Assembly: GCA_032358255.1 (NCBI GenBank)
Contig: JAULBX010025531.1
Span: 1-59,581 of the forward strand
Direction of reading: 5' to 3'
DNA length: 59,581 nt
DNA from: Heterotrichella gracilis
Lineage: Eukaryota; Sar; Xanthophyceae; Tribonematales; Xanthonemataceae
Shown: piece by piece, positions 24,430-35,520 of the stretch
Layout: each line of letters starts with the position of its first letter
Position numbering within the stretch: position 1 is the first letter of the stretch
Position numbers and translations under genes: made by a program
Notes under the pieces: model-generated
The model's input: only the letters and a program-made list of their open reading frames with translations
Told to the model about the DNA's origin: nothing
Database searches by the model: none

Positions 24430-26508
24430 GCAGCCGCAGCAACAGCAGCAGCCACAACCGCAGCCACAGCCACAGCCACATCCTGCACCACCACCTGCGG
24501 AGCTGCCAGTGGCTGTGGGTGTGGTGTTGGGTGCGGGGCGATATGGGGGTTTGCCGGTGGTGCATGGGCTGACAGAGACCGCTGGGGTAAGGCGGGTGGG
24601 TGGGTGGGTGGGTGGTTCCATCACGTGGGCCTCACACAGTGTTAAGTCTGCACCAAAACCCTTAGCTCTATATAACAGTAACATAGAACATGCGCACCGA
24701 CCACACCATTAGGGCATGGCGCACAATCGCTGAATATAGCGTTGCTGAATATAGCGTTGCTGAATATAGCGTAACCCATGCCACTGCAGGCCCACCTTCT
24801 GGCATTGGCTCGACACCTTGAACCCTTCACTGCAGGCCGCACGTGCATTTCAGAGTTACGCTGCTGTAACGTTTGCCGAAATCAATCCTAAATCCATTTC
24901 AGAGTTACGCTGCTGTAACACAATGAAATCGCATGCCCGGCCAACATCATCCCCCATGCTAAGCAGGCTAGCCCAATGCTCGCTGACTGGAACCCTAAAC
25001 TCTCCAACACCATGGTGCTGCAGGCTGCATGGCGCACGCTGTCTGGCATCACCCTGACCAGCGCCACCCAGCTGCTGGACCAATCAGGCGACAGTCAGGT
25101 GCCAGGTGGCGGCTGGGAGCTGCCCCCGGACCTGCGTGACCTCCCCTATCGACTGATTGATAGCCAACCTCTGCTGGATGCGGCTGCTGAGCATGTGGTC
25201 AGCCTGCTGGAGCAGCAGCAGGTGGGAGGCTGGGGTTTTGGCTGTGGTTTTGTGGGTTTGGTTAGGGTTTTGTGGAATTGGCTGTGGTTTTTGGGCGTTT
25301 CTGGGGTTTTGGGGTGTTGCTAAGGTTTTGGTGCGTGGGTAGGGTGATATGGGTGGAGATGTGTGGCGTGGGTGGATTTTGACGGCGTGACATGCAAAGC
25401 CGTCCTTTTGCAGCACCGTGATTCTTTGCAGTGATGAATCTTTCAATTTCCGTTGCCGGGAACATGAGATATAATACCGAGATGCAACAGAAATCGTGTT
25501 TTGACCAGTTATGATCACTGTTGCGTGCATTCAAGGCCCAGGCTGGTATATATGTGGTATATCCTTGCATGTCTTTCAAGCAGAGAACGAGCTGACCCTT
25601 GAAACCTGCTGCATTGGAATCCATTTACTGTACCCTTCCCACTCACCCGTAGGCTGCTGACAAGCAGCCAGCAGCACCCTCACCGTCTCCTCCCGTGGCT
25701 GCACTGGATGAGGCCGTTGCCCAATGGGCGGGGGGGAGCAGGGGGGGCGGGGAGGTGGCGGCGCTGCAGCGGGTGGCCAGTGGCAGCGTGTGCTGCATGG
25801 CGCGAGCGGCTGACCTACTCACGGTGGGTGGCGCATGGGGTGTTGGGGGTGGGGTAATGGAGGCCTATGAGCCTTGATGTGGGGCAACTGCATACATACA
25901 TCGATTTGCAAGTTGCATGTTGGACTTGGTTTGGTTTGGTGCCAGCTGCACTTTGGGCTGTCCATCGCGGTGTGGGCCATACAGCGGGTGGCCAGTGGTG
26001 GCGTGTGCTGCATGGCATGAGCGGCTGACCTGCTCACGGTGGGTGGTGCATGGGGTGGGGCAGGGCCTTGTTTCAGTCCCTCAGATATATGTGGAGGTTG
26101 GATGTCTTCAGAATTTGAACCCTTGCAAGGGACAGGGGTTTCTGTGAGTAGGTGGATGGATATGACGGTCGAGGAGGAAGGCGGCGGTGAGGCCATGCAC
26201 ATGCTGACTTGCAGTGCCGGGAACCATTCGAGTTATTCAATGAATGATGGATGGCATCGTGCATACTTTGGCCGGGACCCTGGCTTGCCGGCGCAACACT
26301 GGTTGCACAGTGGAATGCAGGGAAACCACAAATCTAAGGGGTTCCATGTCCCCTGCAGGTAGCCTATGGTGAGTCCCACTCGGTGAGTGAGGCCAACGCC
26401 TTCCGGCCCTACCACTGCAACCTGCCACCGGGGCTGGCGGGTGTCATGGTGCGGGAGGCGCAGGCAAGGCAGCGATTCAAGCCATACACCAAGGGCAGTG
26501 CGCAATGA
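20098..26508 (+). CDS. SMYD-type SET and MYND domain protein with poly-Gln insert
   Basis: Probable protein-lysine methyltransferase, about 723 residues. Exons: 20098-20141, 20307-20376, 20532-20641, 21036-21257, 21628-21784, 22003-22182, 22417-22564, 22962-23041, 23252-23389, 23767-23863, 24279-24586, 24967-25221, 25653-25823, 25946-25987, 26359-26508. The SET start is HSRGLAVYAVKDLPLGATIV. The MYND zinc finger is CSRC, then CDSCQHAVYCCNYCRK and a late Cys. The SET core has SSRFNHSCRPSAVVSF and GAEVCIAYIDVSEPAEERQR. Post-SET is CFACACDRC. Helical repeats of the TPR-like C-terminal domain follow (HFGLSIAVWAIQRVAYGESH). Exon 11 encodes a CAG-derived Gln run and then alternating Gln-Pro. A possible extra exon at about 24790-24870 was left out because no good donor fits its phase. 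Introns hold several direct repeats and an echo of exon 13. Confidence 0.85.
23427..23490 (+). repeat. Direct repeat in SET-MYND intron 9
   Basis: CAAACTGCGCACGGTCAACG occurs twice, at 23428 and 23469, about 40 bp apart. The repeat has no recognisable exon origin. Confidence 0.85.
23505..23574 (+). repeat. Copy of a dispersed intronic repeat (family A)
   Basis: From CAGGATCAAACTGCTGACGC through CCGCCTGCTAACCTGGCTGT, this aligns along about 70 bases with 11956-12025 in an SF3B4 intron. Shorter matches occur at 52415-52482, 11432-11503 and near 56905-56970. It has no inverted ends or coding potential that I can see. Confidence 0.7.
24397..24485 (+). repeat. CAG/CAGCC repeat coding for poly-Gln and Gln-Pro
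   Basis: CAG and CAA codons, with CCG and CCA interspersed, form an in-frame run of about twelve Gln, a second Gln run and then Gln-Pro alternation in exon 11 of the SET-MYND gene. Mixed CAG and CAA codons point to coding constraint as well as slippage. Confidence 0.9.
24729..24773 (+). repeat. 15-bp unit repeated three times
   Basis: GCTGAATATAGCGTT is repeated in tandem three times (the last ends GTA). It lies in the SET-MYND intron after exon 11. The function is unknown. Confidence 0.95.
24845..24922 (+). repeat. Direct repeat around a candidate exon end in SET-MYND intron
   Basis: CATTTCAGAGTTACGCTGCT followed by GTAAC occurs at about 24846 and again at about 24895, 49 bp apart. The GCTGCT|GTAAC junction looks like a duplicated donor, and it follows a frame encoding AHLLALARHLEPFTA. 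It may be an exon end with its echo, or purely intronic. Confidence 0.75.
25982..26060 (+). repeat. Echo of SET-MYND exon 13 end, abutting exon 14
   Basis: CAGCGGGTGGCCAGTGGTGG, then GTGTGCTGCATGGCATGAGC and TGCTCACGGTGGGTGGTGCA, copy the last part of exon 25653-25823 (25767 onward) plus its donor, about 215 bp downstream. The copy has a TGA in frame. It begins exactly at the last two codons (CAG CGG) of the short exon 25946-25987, so the donor of that exon lies inside the copy. Confidence 0.85.
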
Positions 26509-27373
26509 CATTGGGGCGATAGGAAAAACTAGGATTATTTGTTGTACACCTTTCACTTTGGTTAACTTCATTCGTGTGAAGTGTGCGCCTTGAGGTCTAT
26601 ATTACATTGTTAGCTGCGTGCAATGCGCATTATATGCTTATTACAACTAGCAGGGGCAGCCAAATCAGCAGCGAGCTTTTAATGTCAAACATTTTGCACC
26701 AACAAGCTCTGTCTTGAAAGGCCTTGACCACATCGGAATATTTGAGAATCCAAAACCCTACAAGGCCTTTGGCGTCTGTTTTCTTTTCTTTTCTTTATCA
26801 ACCCGGCGGGTAATCCCAACGGCGGGCTATCGGTGGCGTACTTAACCATCATATCTGCAGTTCATTTTCCCCTTCCGCTAAGCAGTGGGCAAGCATCACG
26901 TATACACCCACCTGGCTGCAGCCATGCTTGTTCAGCACTAGCCCACTATCATCTAGGCTAGCCCACATGCGCTCCATGGCTGGTTTGATTGTTGCGGGTA
27001 CACTTCAATTTCCAGGCCCCTCGGGTCAAGCAGGCAGCAACCTTATCATCACTACCCGCCCTCAACAGATACCACCTCCAGCAAGGTGGCCACCACCCCC
27101 TCCGCCACCCACCAATTGAGGCTGGGATGATCTGGGACGCATGCACACGATTCGGGGATTTAACATGGTTTCTTGCATCCCAATCGCATCCTGGCATTTG
27201 TAAGCCACAGATTTGCATGCGACTTCCAATTGTAAGGCTGCCTTTACGCATGCACCTCCTTGCCTTGACAGGCACAAACAAGCGTTAGCAACGACACGGC
27301 TAAAGCAGAAGCATCCAGAACGTACTCCGTGTGTGCCCACGTCCTATATAGGCTGCAACCACCGAGTCGCAAT
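26509..27373. other. Spacer between SET-MYND and MsrB genes
   Basis: Genes on both sides are on the plus strand. A pyrimidine run, TTTTCTTTTCTTTTCTTT, lies near 26778-26797. No gene was recognised. Confidence 0.5.
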
Positions 27374-28658
27374 ATGTCTTTTGCACTCGCTTCCAAGGCT
27401 TTCTCCACACCGAGCTTGCTCCCAAACAAAACCAGAGCACTTTGCCAGTCTCCAAAGCTTTTGATCAGGAACTTGCCTTTCGGCTTTAAGAACTCATCCC
27501 TTCGGCATCGTAACTTGTCGATCAAGGCTCAGGACCCCAGCAGCATGGCAGACACCACACTTGACAAGAACACGCCAGAAGACGTCTGGAAGAAGATATT
27601 GACAGCTGAGCAGGTGGGCGCGTGTGAATTGCTCCTTGTCCTTATTTTTCCAACGTCTGCTGCAACGAAACTGAGCGGTTGTGGCCAGACTAGTTGCCTG
27701 TTTTTGTGCATCTTAAGTTGGGTGATTGCTGGCAAACACGCTGTCCACTGATTGCTTGCGCCCGCATTTGCAGTTCAACGTCCTGCGCCAAGCGGGCACG
27801 GAACGGGCAGGCACAGGAGAGTACAACAAGCACGCTGAAGAGGGCACATACGTCTGCGGGGGCTGTGGGCAGGCACTGTACATGTAAGTTATATGCATGC
27901 TATTACTCAAAACTGAGCAGACTGTCAGTTCAGCCCATAGACGGAGTTGCTTACTTTGGCATTTTGAACAGATCCAATGCTCTTGTGGTGCCACTGCTAT
28001 GGTTGCCCTCATCAGACTAGTGACCTTGTCGTTTAGCTATGTCCTATGGAACAGTGGCATTGCCCTTGTGTTCCTACCACAAGTACTAGCATTCAGGAAT
28101 ACTGAAGAACTTTTCCTGCTCAGGTCCGAGACCAAGTTCAACTCGGGCTGTGGCTGGCCTGCCTTCTATGACGAGATCCCAGGCAGCGTGGAGCGCAAGG
28201 TGGACGACGCCTTTGGCATGCGGCGCGTGGAGATAGTGTGCAGCAAGTGTGGGGGCCACCTGGGCCACGTGTTTGAGGGAGAGGTGCGTGCCGCTTTGCC
28301 CTGGACCCATTATGCACCCACCCCCTTGGACCAGTGCCCGCTATGGTGTTGTTGCATAAGGACTACATGTCATGCAGCATGCAATGTGCGGGCATTGCCC
28401 GCACTTTGGCATGTTGGCGCTTATGCACTTGACCCACTGCCTTGCGTGGCTTCCCCTTGGCCATGGATCATGCTGTTTTTGCCTGTGTGTGTGAGCCTGC
28501 GCATCCAACTGACCTCAGCACAGTGGAGTTCCCCTTATTGCTTGTGCCGGTTCATCTGACAATTTGCCCTTGCGCCACTGCAGGGCTTCCCCACACCCAC
28601 CGACCAGCGCCACTGTGTGAACAGCGCCTCGCTTAAGTTCAAGAAGGGCGACAAATAA
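27374..28658 (+). CDS. MSRB: Methionine-R-sulfoxide reductase B, probably plastid-targeted
   Basis: Reduces the R epimer of methionine sulfoxide in oxidised proteins. Exons: 27374-27613, 27774-27883, 28124-28283, 28584-28658; 194 residues. The first roughly 58 residues are rich in Ser, Ala, Lys and Arg with few acids, as in a chloroplast transit peptide. The SelR domain follows: [16 protein letters not shown], the zinc pairs CGGC and [35 protein letters not shown] and the catalytic [11 protein letters not shown]. All signature residues are present, so it should be active. The start is the first ATG of the frame. The neighbouring SET-MYND gene is on the same strand. Confidence 0.95.
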
Positions 28659-29806
28659 ATGGCCGCCATGGCGTAGATGCCGTGCAGTGAGTCTGGAGAG
28701 CAGGGGGGGTAGTGGTGGACATGGACTGCAGAGTGAGATTGTTGACAGTACCCGATGGTGTTGAGCAGCGTGTGAGGTTGGACAGGAGTGAGCAGCATGC
28801 TGTGACTCTGAAATTTGAGTCACTGTGTGCATTAGCGTGTGTTTTGGGCTGAAAGAGCACCATTGTTGCTGCCATTGGTGTGGCTCAGTTGTTGATGGGG
28901 TTTTCCAAAAGGGGAGTACTTGTGGTGATATTACACATTGTGCAGGTTGCCTGCTATTTTGAACTTTTTTGACCTGGCGTTAACCTGCCAGGCTTCCATT
29001 GTCCTACCTTGCACAGTATGTCTCTCATATGCTTTAGAGGGTAGTGGGGTTTATTTGCTCGCAGCAAACGGGCCGCTATATTTTGTGGTAAAACCCAGCG
29101 TGTAACTCGCACCCACACCCGCCACCTACAATACCATGTTTCAACACCACGCACACTGAGGTCCACCTACTGGGGTGGAAAGTGGCAAGCATTTTGTCAA
29201 CAATATGCAGTCAACCCTGTGACCAGATGCGGATTATTGCCAGCACATATGGCTGTTCAATTCGATAAGGAAACAGTTGTTTAGCACTACCAGTATGCAA
29301 AAGCCTTGAAACGACAACCCAACAATGCTGCAAAGAAATAAAAAATATTTATTCAACAAAAAGCATACGTTGTAACTGTTACAGGCAGTATCGTAGTGCT
29401 GCCACTTGTTGCCTTCCTACAGTGTGACAAGAGTAATTGTGCACAGCGGCGTGCTTCTCAAGCCTGGCCCCTTCTAAGCACAGACCTCCAGTACGTAGCA
29501 CTTCAGAAGCCACGATCCTCTAGCGTCTGTTCCGATAGCAGATTCAACCTGTACACATCCACAACCTCTGTCAGCAAACAGACTCGCTGGTGAACCGACA
29601 AATGGCGTCACAAACTACAGGCGGACAAGTGAGACAATCAAATGGGCTGCCATATCAACTTTTTGGGCATCTCACTTGGCAGGGGATTTAATCCTTTACA
29701 ATCGAAGCCAATGTTGGAAGGCCTGGTATACCAGACCTGTTGGGCTCAAGCTGTGCAACGCAACTGCTGACTATGGCTGTGCTGCTGGCATGCATACATG
29801 TAACAG
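28659..29806. other. Convergent spacer between MsrB and the MDP-1-like gene
   Basis: It should contain both 3' UTRs. On the minus strand a TGTAA, the usual green-algal polyadenylation signal, lies near 29697-29701, about 110 bp past the MDP-1-like stop. Nothing else was recognised over about 1.1 kb. Confidence 0.45.
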
Positions 29807-31095
29807 CTAAGCATCGCACCCAGCAGCCAGCTCCTTCGCGGTTGTGCCCTTGGACACTCTGCGAGTAGCGATGCCCAGCTTCTTGCCCATGGCAACACCA
29901 GTGGGGTCAGCTGCACAGCAGGGGCACAAATCATCAGGATTGGAAACCCAATATAAAACATTTTCTTATTTTGGGTAATATGGCCTATGCACTGGTTTGA
30001 AAGCTGCATACTGTATACAGGCCTGTCTACCCAGGTGTAACCCCACCGGTTTACATATTTTGACATTCAATTACCTTCAAAGTACAGCATTTTGCTGTAG
30101 GAGATCCCCGTCTTCCTCTTCAGGGCCTTGAGTTGCTCTTCAACTGGCTCCTCATGGGTCAACTCCTGCAAGCCCAGGCGAAGGAATTTATAGGAGCAGG
30201 AAACAGGATAGAGGCGCACAAAAAGTTTGGGCATATTTGAGGTTACATTATATCCATTGTGCGGCATATTACAACTAGTATGTGCCATGGCACACACCTC
30301 ATCAGCGGCTCCAATGCAGGTATGCGCAAAGTGGCCAGACTGAATGCCTCATTTTACGCCTACACTCTGCGATCCAATGCCGAGGGGCATTTGGTGCCAG
30401 GAGTTGCTACAGTCCCAAGATTTCCAGGCGCAATACTATGGAGGCATAGTTTGAAGCTTTGGGCACTTGCTGCGCACAGCAATGTGCAAAGAAGCTGCAT
30501 GAAGCACTGCTTGGTAGGTTGCTGCACCATACCGCAAAGGTCAGCCCTTCCTTGAGGGTGAGCACAGTGAGGAAATCGTCTGCCTTCTCTTCATGTGCTT
30601 TCAAATTGCACTTGTAGACGCAGGCTACTGTGATGCCCTTCGCTTTCAGGGCAGCCAGCACGCCTGGGACGTCCACGTATGCTGAGGGGATACCCTCTGT
30701 GTCGTCTAACCCCAAGGAGTAGTCGCTGCAGCAACACCAGTGCGGTAAAAAGGAGGGAGGGAACAAGAGCTGCTAGCAGCATGGCCACTACTGCACTCAG
30801 CTCATTTTAGGGTACAAGACAAGCACAGACAGTGGTTTGTACAGGTTGCAAAGGTTCCATAGGCTAGAGCACGCCTGATGCAACCTCACGCTTGTGGGGT
30901 GAACCAGAGGGAAATTGGAAGCACATGGGGGTCAGGTATTGCGTGAACACCGCAGAATGTAACGTACCACTGGTATGGCCACAGAACAAAGTCCAGTCCG
31001 AAAACCACCAGGGCAGGGAGGGCTGAGGCTTTGCTTAGTTGAGAGCACGATTCTTCAAAAGCAGTTCCAACTGGTGGGGTCAGCAGCTCAGCCAT
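29807..31095 (-). CDS. MDP-1-like HAD-fold protein lacking catalytic motifs (probable pseudophosphatase)
   Basis: Minus-strand exons: 31095-30968, 30725-30533, 30165-30075, 29910-29807; 171 residues, the size of magnesium-dependent phosphatase 1. Homology is visible in LPALVVFGLDFVLWPYQ (family VVFDLDYTLWPF), VPGVLAALKAKGITVACVYK (family PGVLxxLKxxGIxxAIASR) and LKALKRKTGISYSKMLYFEA (family KTGIPFSxMLFFDDE). Three catalytic motifs differ: the DxDxT nucleophile reads GxDxV, the motif II Ser/Thr position reads VYKC, and the DD of motif IV reads EA. The motif III Lys is not evident either. The fold may be kept for another role, or the gene may be decaying. All joins keep phase and no frameshift is needed. 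It is divergent from the ELO gene. Confidence 0.75.
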
Positions 31096-31645
31096 CGGTG
31101 GCTGTGCAGCGTGTATCGCTTGTGGACTATCTCAACTATAGTTTACTGCTGTCCAATACGTGTGGGTGGGTTGCCGAGGGTGTACCAGGACACTGGAATA
31201 AGTTGCACGGCATGTGATGTGAGAAACCAACACATGACTGGTGGGCGAAGGCGCAGTGACCAGTGGTGAGCGTCTGTACCGTATTTGGCGTTGCACCTAT
31301 CCTACCTCTCGGGGTGCTTACCAATACCGTGTCAACTACACTGGCCTTTGATGGGTGCGCTGGTACAATTGGGCCTGTTCCTGGCAGCTCCCTCCCGGGG
31401 ACTGGACGCGGCCGGTCCACCGACCGAACATTGGGCGTGGTGGGTGAAGCAGTATCACTCCAAAAGAGACCCTATTACCTGCCGCACAAAGCTAACAGGG
31501 CCTTCACCAGGCGCTGTCTTGCCTGTGTGTGTGACGTGGCTGCGAAGGGGTTGTCATCCAACCAGATCACTGGTGTTGAAAATTTTGCATGCATGCATTA
31601 GACATGCGCCAACCCTGACCACCCAGAGGATCTCTGCCTGCCGCC
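31096..31645. promoter_or_regulatory. Divergent spacer, MDP-1-like / ELO shared promoter region
   Basis: About 550 bp separate the two outward-facing start codons. No specific motif was identified. Confidence 0.4.
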
Positions 31646-33592
31646 ATGGCGGAAATCAAGCAGCTATGGTCAGCTTACGACAGCTACGTCTCAAACCTGG
31701 TGTTTGGCACTCTCACCAAGCTGGGCATCACTGAGTTTCACCGGGGGCCCTCCGTACTGACCGCCGACCTCCCCTTCATCGCCAGCCCCACCCCACTTCT
31801 GACCTTCATTGCAGCCTACCTTGCAATCGTGGTTGTCAGCGTGCTCGTTCAGAGCTCAAGTCGGAAACCTAAGCCAGCATCAGACCCAGCATGGCTGCGT
31901 TACCTGGTGCAGCTCCACAACCTGTTCCTGATCGGCCTGAGCGCCTACATGTGCACCAGCGCAGTGTTCAACGCCATCAAGTACAAGTACAACTTCTGGG
32001 GCCAGGGTTACGACGGCAAGGAGACAGACATGGGGCGGACCATATACATCTTCTACGTGTCCAAGATGTATGAGTTCATGGACACGGTATGAGTGGGATC
32101 CAGCAAGTGCAGCTGAATACCCAATGTTGAGCCAACTTCTGCTACTTGAGCAACTTGTGCTGTTGCTGCAGATCATCATGCTTCTGAAAGGGAAGCTGGA
32201 GCAAGTGAGCTTCCTCCATGTCTACCACCACGCATCCATCTCCGCCATCTGGTAATGATCCATACGCCCGGATCGCCGTTTTTTGTTGTTGCGTTTCCCG
32301 GTAGTGTCCGGCAAATATTGCACACCTCCCCCAGCCAGCGATTAATACGCTGCCACCTGTCTCTCTTGCAGGTGGATGATTGCGTACATAGCGCCTGGCG
32401 GTGATGGTAAGCCTGCCGTTGCACCATATGCATTGCCTTCACACCCCTCAGCAAGGCTCCTCCTGCAAACACGGCACATGACGTAGTCATCCACCAAAGC
32501 GCCAGCTTTTTTGCATCGCCTCTTCCCACCATTCATTGCCGCTTCTATCGTCGACGGGATCCCTGGTTCCTCCCCTTCTCAGTGACCCTGTCTCTTCCCC
32601 CCCTTGCAGCGTGGTACTCGTGCGCCCTCAACTCGTGGGTGCACGTGCTGATGTACACATACTACCTGCTGGCGGCGGCGCTGGGCAGGGACGAGAAGGC
32701 GCGCAAGAAGTACCTGTGGTGGGGAAGGTAGGGCTCAACCAGCGCCAGCCACGTGGCACGATCACGCACACCCACAGCCAGCGCCAGCCACGTGACACCA
32801 GCATGCGCATGCACAGCCAGCGCCAGCCCCAAACGGCACCAGCATGATATATGCACAACCAGCGCCCAGATGCATGTGACCAGGATGCATAACCGACCAC
32901 TGGGCGTATTGGGCCAGTATGCATAGGCACAGCTACTGTGCGGTTAGCTGGTTTGTGTGGCTAGGTACACTTGCCACCTTGTTATGTGATCCTGGCGGGT
33001 GCAAATGGTACATGCAAATTGTATAAAAGTTTGTGAAATGCTGCACTCTGCCCTTGCGCATACGCTGGTACCTGCTCACCTGGCAGTCGTTGGGGAGGAT
33101 GCATTGTGTTTTTAGAACCAAGGGCTCTCCCGGGCTAGGGGCATGTCGGAGGGAGACTGTGATGTCCCATGCCCTTTGAAATTGTTGGCATGCAGCGGTA
33201 CACAAAACGGTAATCCCCCATTTAGTATGCGCGTCGCCGTGATGCACCTAGTAGCATTCAGCGTCCTGGAAGCGATGGCGCGCCAGGTGTGCATCCATGC
33301 ATTGGCGTCCATCCCTCCAGCACAACCTCCCGCACACCACCCAACTGCCTCACCCCACCCCCCTGACCACCCCCTCTGTGCCCCCCCCCGCAGGTACCTG
33401 ACCCAGTTCCAGATGTTCCAGTTTGTGACCATGATGGCGCAGGCCGCCTACGCCTACTTCTACTCCCCCTACCCCGCCTTCCTGTCCACGCTGCTGTTCT
33501 TCTACATGCAGACGCTGCTGCTGCTGTTTGGCAACTTCTACGTAAGGAAGCACGTGCTGGGCAGGAAGACAAGGAAGCCAAAGAAGGCATAG
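31646..33592 (+). CDS. ELO-family very-long-chain/PUFA 3-ketoacyl-CoA elongase
   Basis: Integral ER enzyme that condenses malonyl-CoA with a fatty acyl-CoA. Exons: 31646-32086, 32172-32251, 32372-32406, 32610-32727, 33394-33592; 290 residues, standard for the family. ELO signatures are visible: FYVSKMYEFMDTIIMLLKGK, the histidine box FLHVYHHAS, NSWVHVLMYTYYLLAA and YLTQFQMFQFVTMM. Several hydrophobic helices span the rest. The C-terminus KPKKA fits the KxKxx ER-retrieval signal. The first exon continues into a conserved LHNLFLIGLSAYMCTSAVF helix, as in PUFA elongases such as algal delta-5/6 types, but chain-length preference is inferred only. Intron 4 holds a short tandem repeat. Confidence 0.93.
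32735..32870 (+). repeat. Degenerate minisatellite in ELO intron 4
   Basis: AGCCAGCGCCAGCCACGTG or close variants recur about every 40-45 bp at roughly 32737, 32775, 32816 and 32859, separated by CACC/AGCATG-rich spacers. No exon origin was recognised. Confidence 0.8.
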
Positions 33593-35344
33593 GGTCCAGG
33601 GTTCAGAGCTTAGGGTGCAAATCGTGTACCCTGCAGGGTTTGCTCTGGGGTTATGTGACAGGGCAGGGAGACATAGGAAGGCATTGGGTGGCCTATAGGG
33701 AGTTTGCCATGTGGGGGTTGTCGGCATTCTAAGTATGGTGGCAGGGAGCAGCTGCATTGCAATGAGGCGTGGGGGACTGTGGGTAGTGGCTGTGTAGACT
33801 GAGGGGACTGTGGGTAGTGGCTTTGCACGGGACTAGGAGAGTTTCGGAGAGACATCATGTAGGTCAGCTGACAGGGTATAGCATTTATTTCAAACAGGTA
33901 CTGCAATGGTGTGCAAAATACTTGGCATTCTCTGAGCCAAAGGTCTTGTTACCCGTGGCGTGGGGTTTGACGGTCCTGATTATTGTGCTTGACTGCTAGG
34001 CACAATTCCTCCAATGTGTTGACTGAGATTCATTTGAAATAATTAGGGCACATTCGAAGCACGTGCTAGGACGTTTAAATCTAGCAATGTCAAGGCATAT
34101 ATTGATGAGGAGAACGTCGATAGACGCCATGCATGCCTGATAAGTGCCACCCATTGACAGTCACTGTGTGCACAGTTGGTGGCATGTGCAGCTTTGAGGT
34201 GTCGTTGTACCTCCGTTATAGGGGTTACAAAAATCTTGGGAGGGGTGCACTTGATCACAGGAGAGAGTGGGGGGGAATGGGCAGTCAATTTTCCTGAGGA
34301 AAAAACAACAACTTTTAAGTCTTTATGAAAATGGAAAGTATTTGTTGTTTTAAACTTCTCTGACAAAACCCGCAGGTTGAGTCTTTGTGCCTGCTTCTGT
34401 TCAGGAGTTGTACCTTTGTGGTTTGGCACACCTGGTAACGTTATAACAAGGCTGTGCGTCGTATGGCAGCGCCCAATAATCGCAAGCTGTGAACCCTCCC
34501 AGAGGACCCACGACGCACCACTCATCATGCCCCTTGCGCTTTTTGGCACAGTCTGAACGTCTGTTGAGAAAGCTCTTTGCGTAATGTTTCAGTCGCTGTC
34601 GGGCGCCAAGGGGGGCGTGAAACCTTGTGTGGCGACGCGCCGTGGAACCACATCTCCTGCCCGGCATCCACGGGGAAATTGCACATGCAGCACGGGAGTG
34701 GTCAGTGTACCAGCTTTCCCCTTACCGTACGTTGCAAATTCATGCGCCTGATGCAAGTTCAATTTCTTGCTTTTGCTCGGCGTGCATCTGGGCCTGTTGC
34801 ACTCCCTTCAAGGCGTACAATGGCGTGTGCCAGGCATATGCATGCGTGATGGCGTCACGTGGGGCACTTGCCCGGCATGCGGGGTTTTGCAGGGTTTCGG
34901 GCCGACAAAGCCGCTCCCTGGACACAGCAACCCGGTATTGTCACTAAGCCACGCTCATCTCACGCTTGCAGGACCATATGCCTCCCCGCTTCAACCGGCA
35001 CGATAACAGGTACTGTCCTACCTAAGGGTTTTAGCATGCCTGCACCCCCCACCTGCTGCCCCACCACCAGGCACGCTTCACCGCTCACACGACATTTAAA
35101 TTAGCATGGTAGAAGCATGTGATTTTCCATGGCATCCAACTATTGAGTTTGGCACGGAAACCCACGTTGGCATGAAGGTGTATGACATCATGTGGCGAGA
35201 AAGTGCTTGCTTTCTGGCTCCCTACTTGTGCCGCTACCCACCCGCTAAGTTACATATGCCATGCGCATCACCCAGCAAACCCACATCAAGATGCACAAAG
35301 TCTGTGCCTGTGCAGCCCTGCCCCCTTCCTCACACAACCATCAC

Positions 35345-35404
35345 CCCTGTGCAGACCCCAGCCGCACTATCTGCGCCTGCGTTCTGCAGCATCCTTGCCT
35401 CCAC
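35345..35404 (+). repeat. Distal upstream echo of LON-gene exon start
   Basis: CCCTGTGCAG, then AGCCGCACTATCTGCGCCTG and ATCCTTGCCTCCACC, copy the acceptor and first codons of exon 35582 (CCCTGTGCAG, AGCCGCGCTATGTGCGCCTG, ATCCTGTCTTCCACC). The copied acceptor is intact. Confidence 0.85.
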
Positions 35405-35454
35405 CTACGCCCACATCTAAGTCTAGTCAAGGGATAATTTACACGTGCGCACTG

Positions 35455-35520
35455 CATGAGGTTATAACTCGTGCACTGCGCAGTGCACAAGCCGCGCTAC
35501 TGTGCTCCTGTTCCACTAAT
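35455..35520 (+). repeat. Proximal upstream echo of LON-gene exon start
   Basis: GCGCAGTGCACAAGCCGCGC followed by CTCCTGTTCC copies GTGCAGTGCACGAGCCGCGC and CGCCTGTTCC of exon 35582, 99 bp upstream. Similarity reaches into the intron side (AGGTTATAACTCG against AGGTTATTAC and GACTCG), so the duplicated unit spanned the intron-exon border. Confidence 0.9.

Noticed and set aside
24223-24684. Cys-rich minus-strand open frame of 153 codons
   Set aside because: It is the antisense of the CAG repeat in the SET-MYND exon (CTG/TGC reads as Cys), with no other support.
23427-24773. Short direct repeats as a CRISPR array
   Set aside because: Units are few, spacers are absent or unequal, and the window is eukaryotic with no cas genes.
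24790-24870. Additional SET-MYND exon encoding AHLLALARHLEPFTA
   Set aside because: The acceptor and peptide look plausible, but no donor gives the phase needed for the next exon; it is noted as possible and left out of the model.
34043-34549. 168-codon minus-strand open frame as a gene
   Set aside because: No motif, no splice context and no homology recognised; a frame of this length can occur by chance at this base composition.
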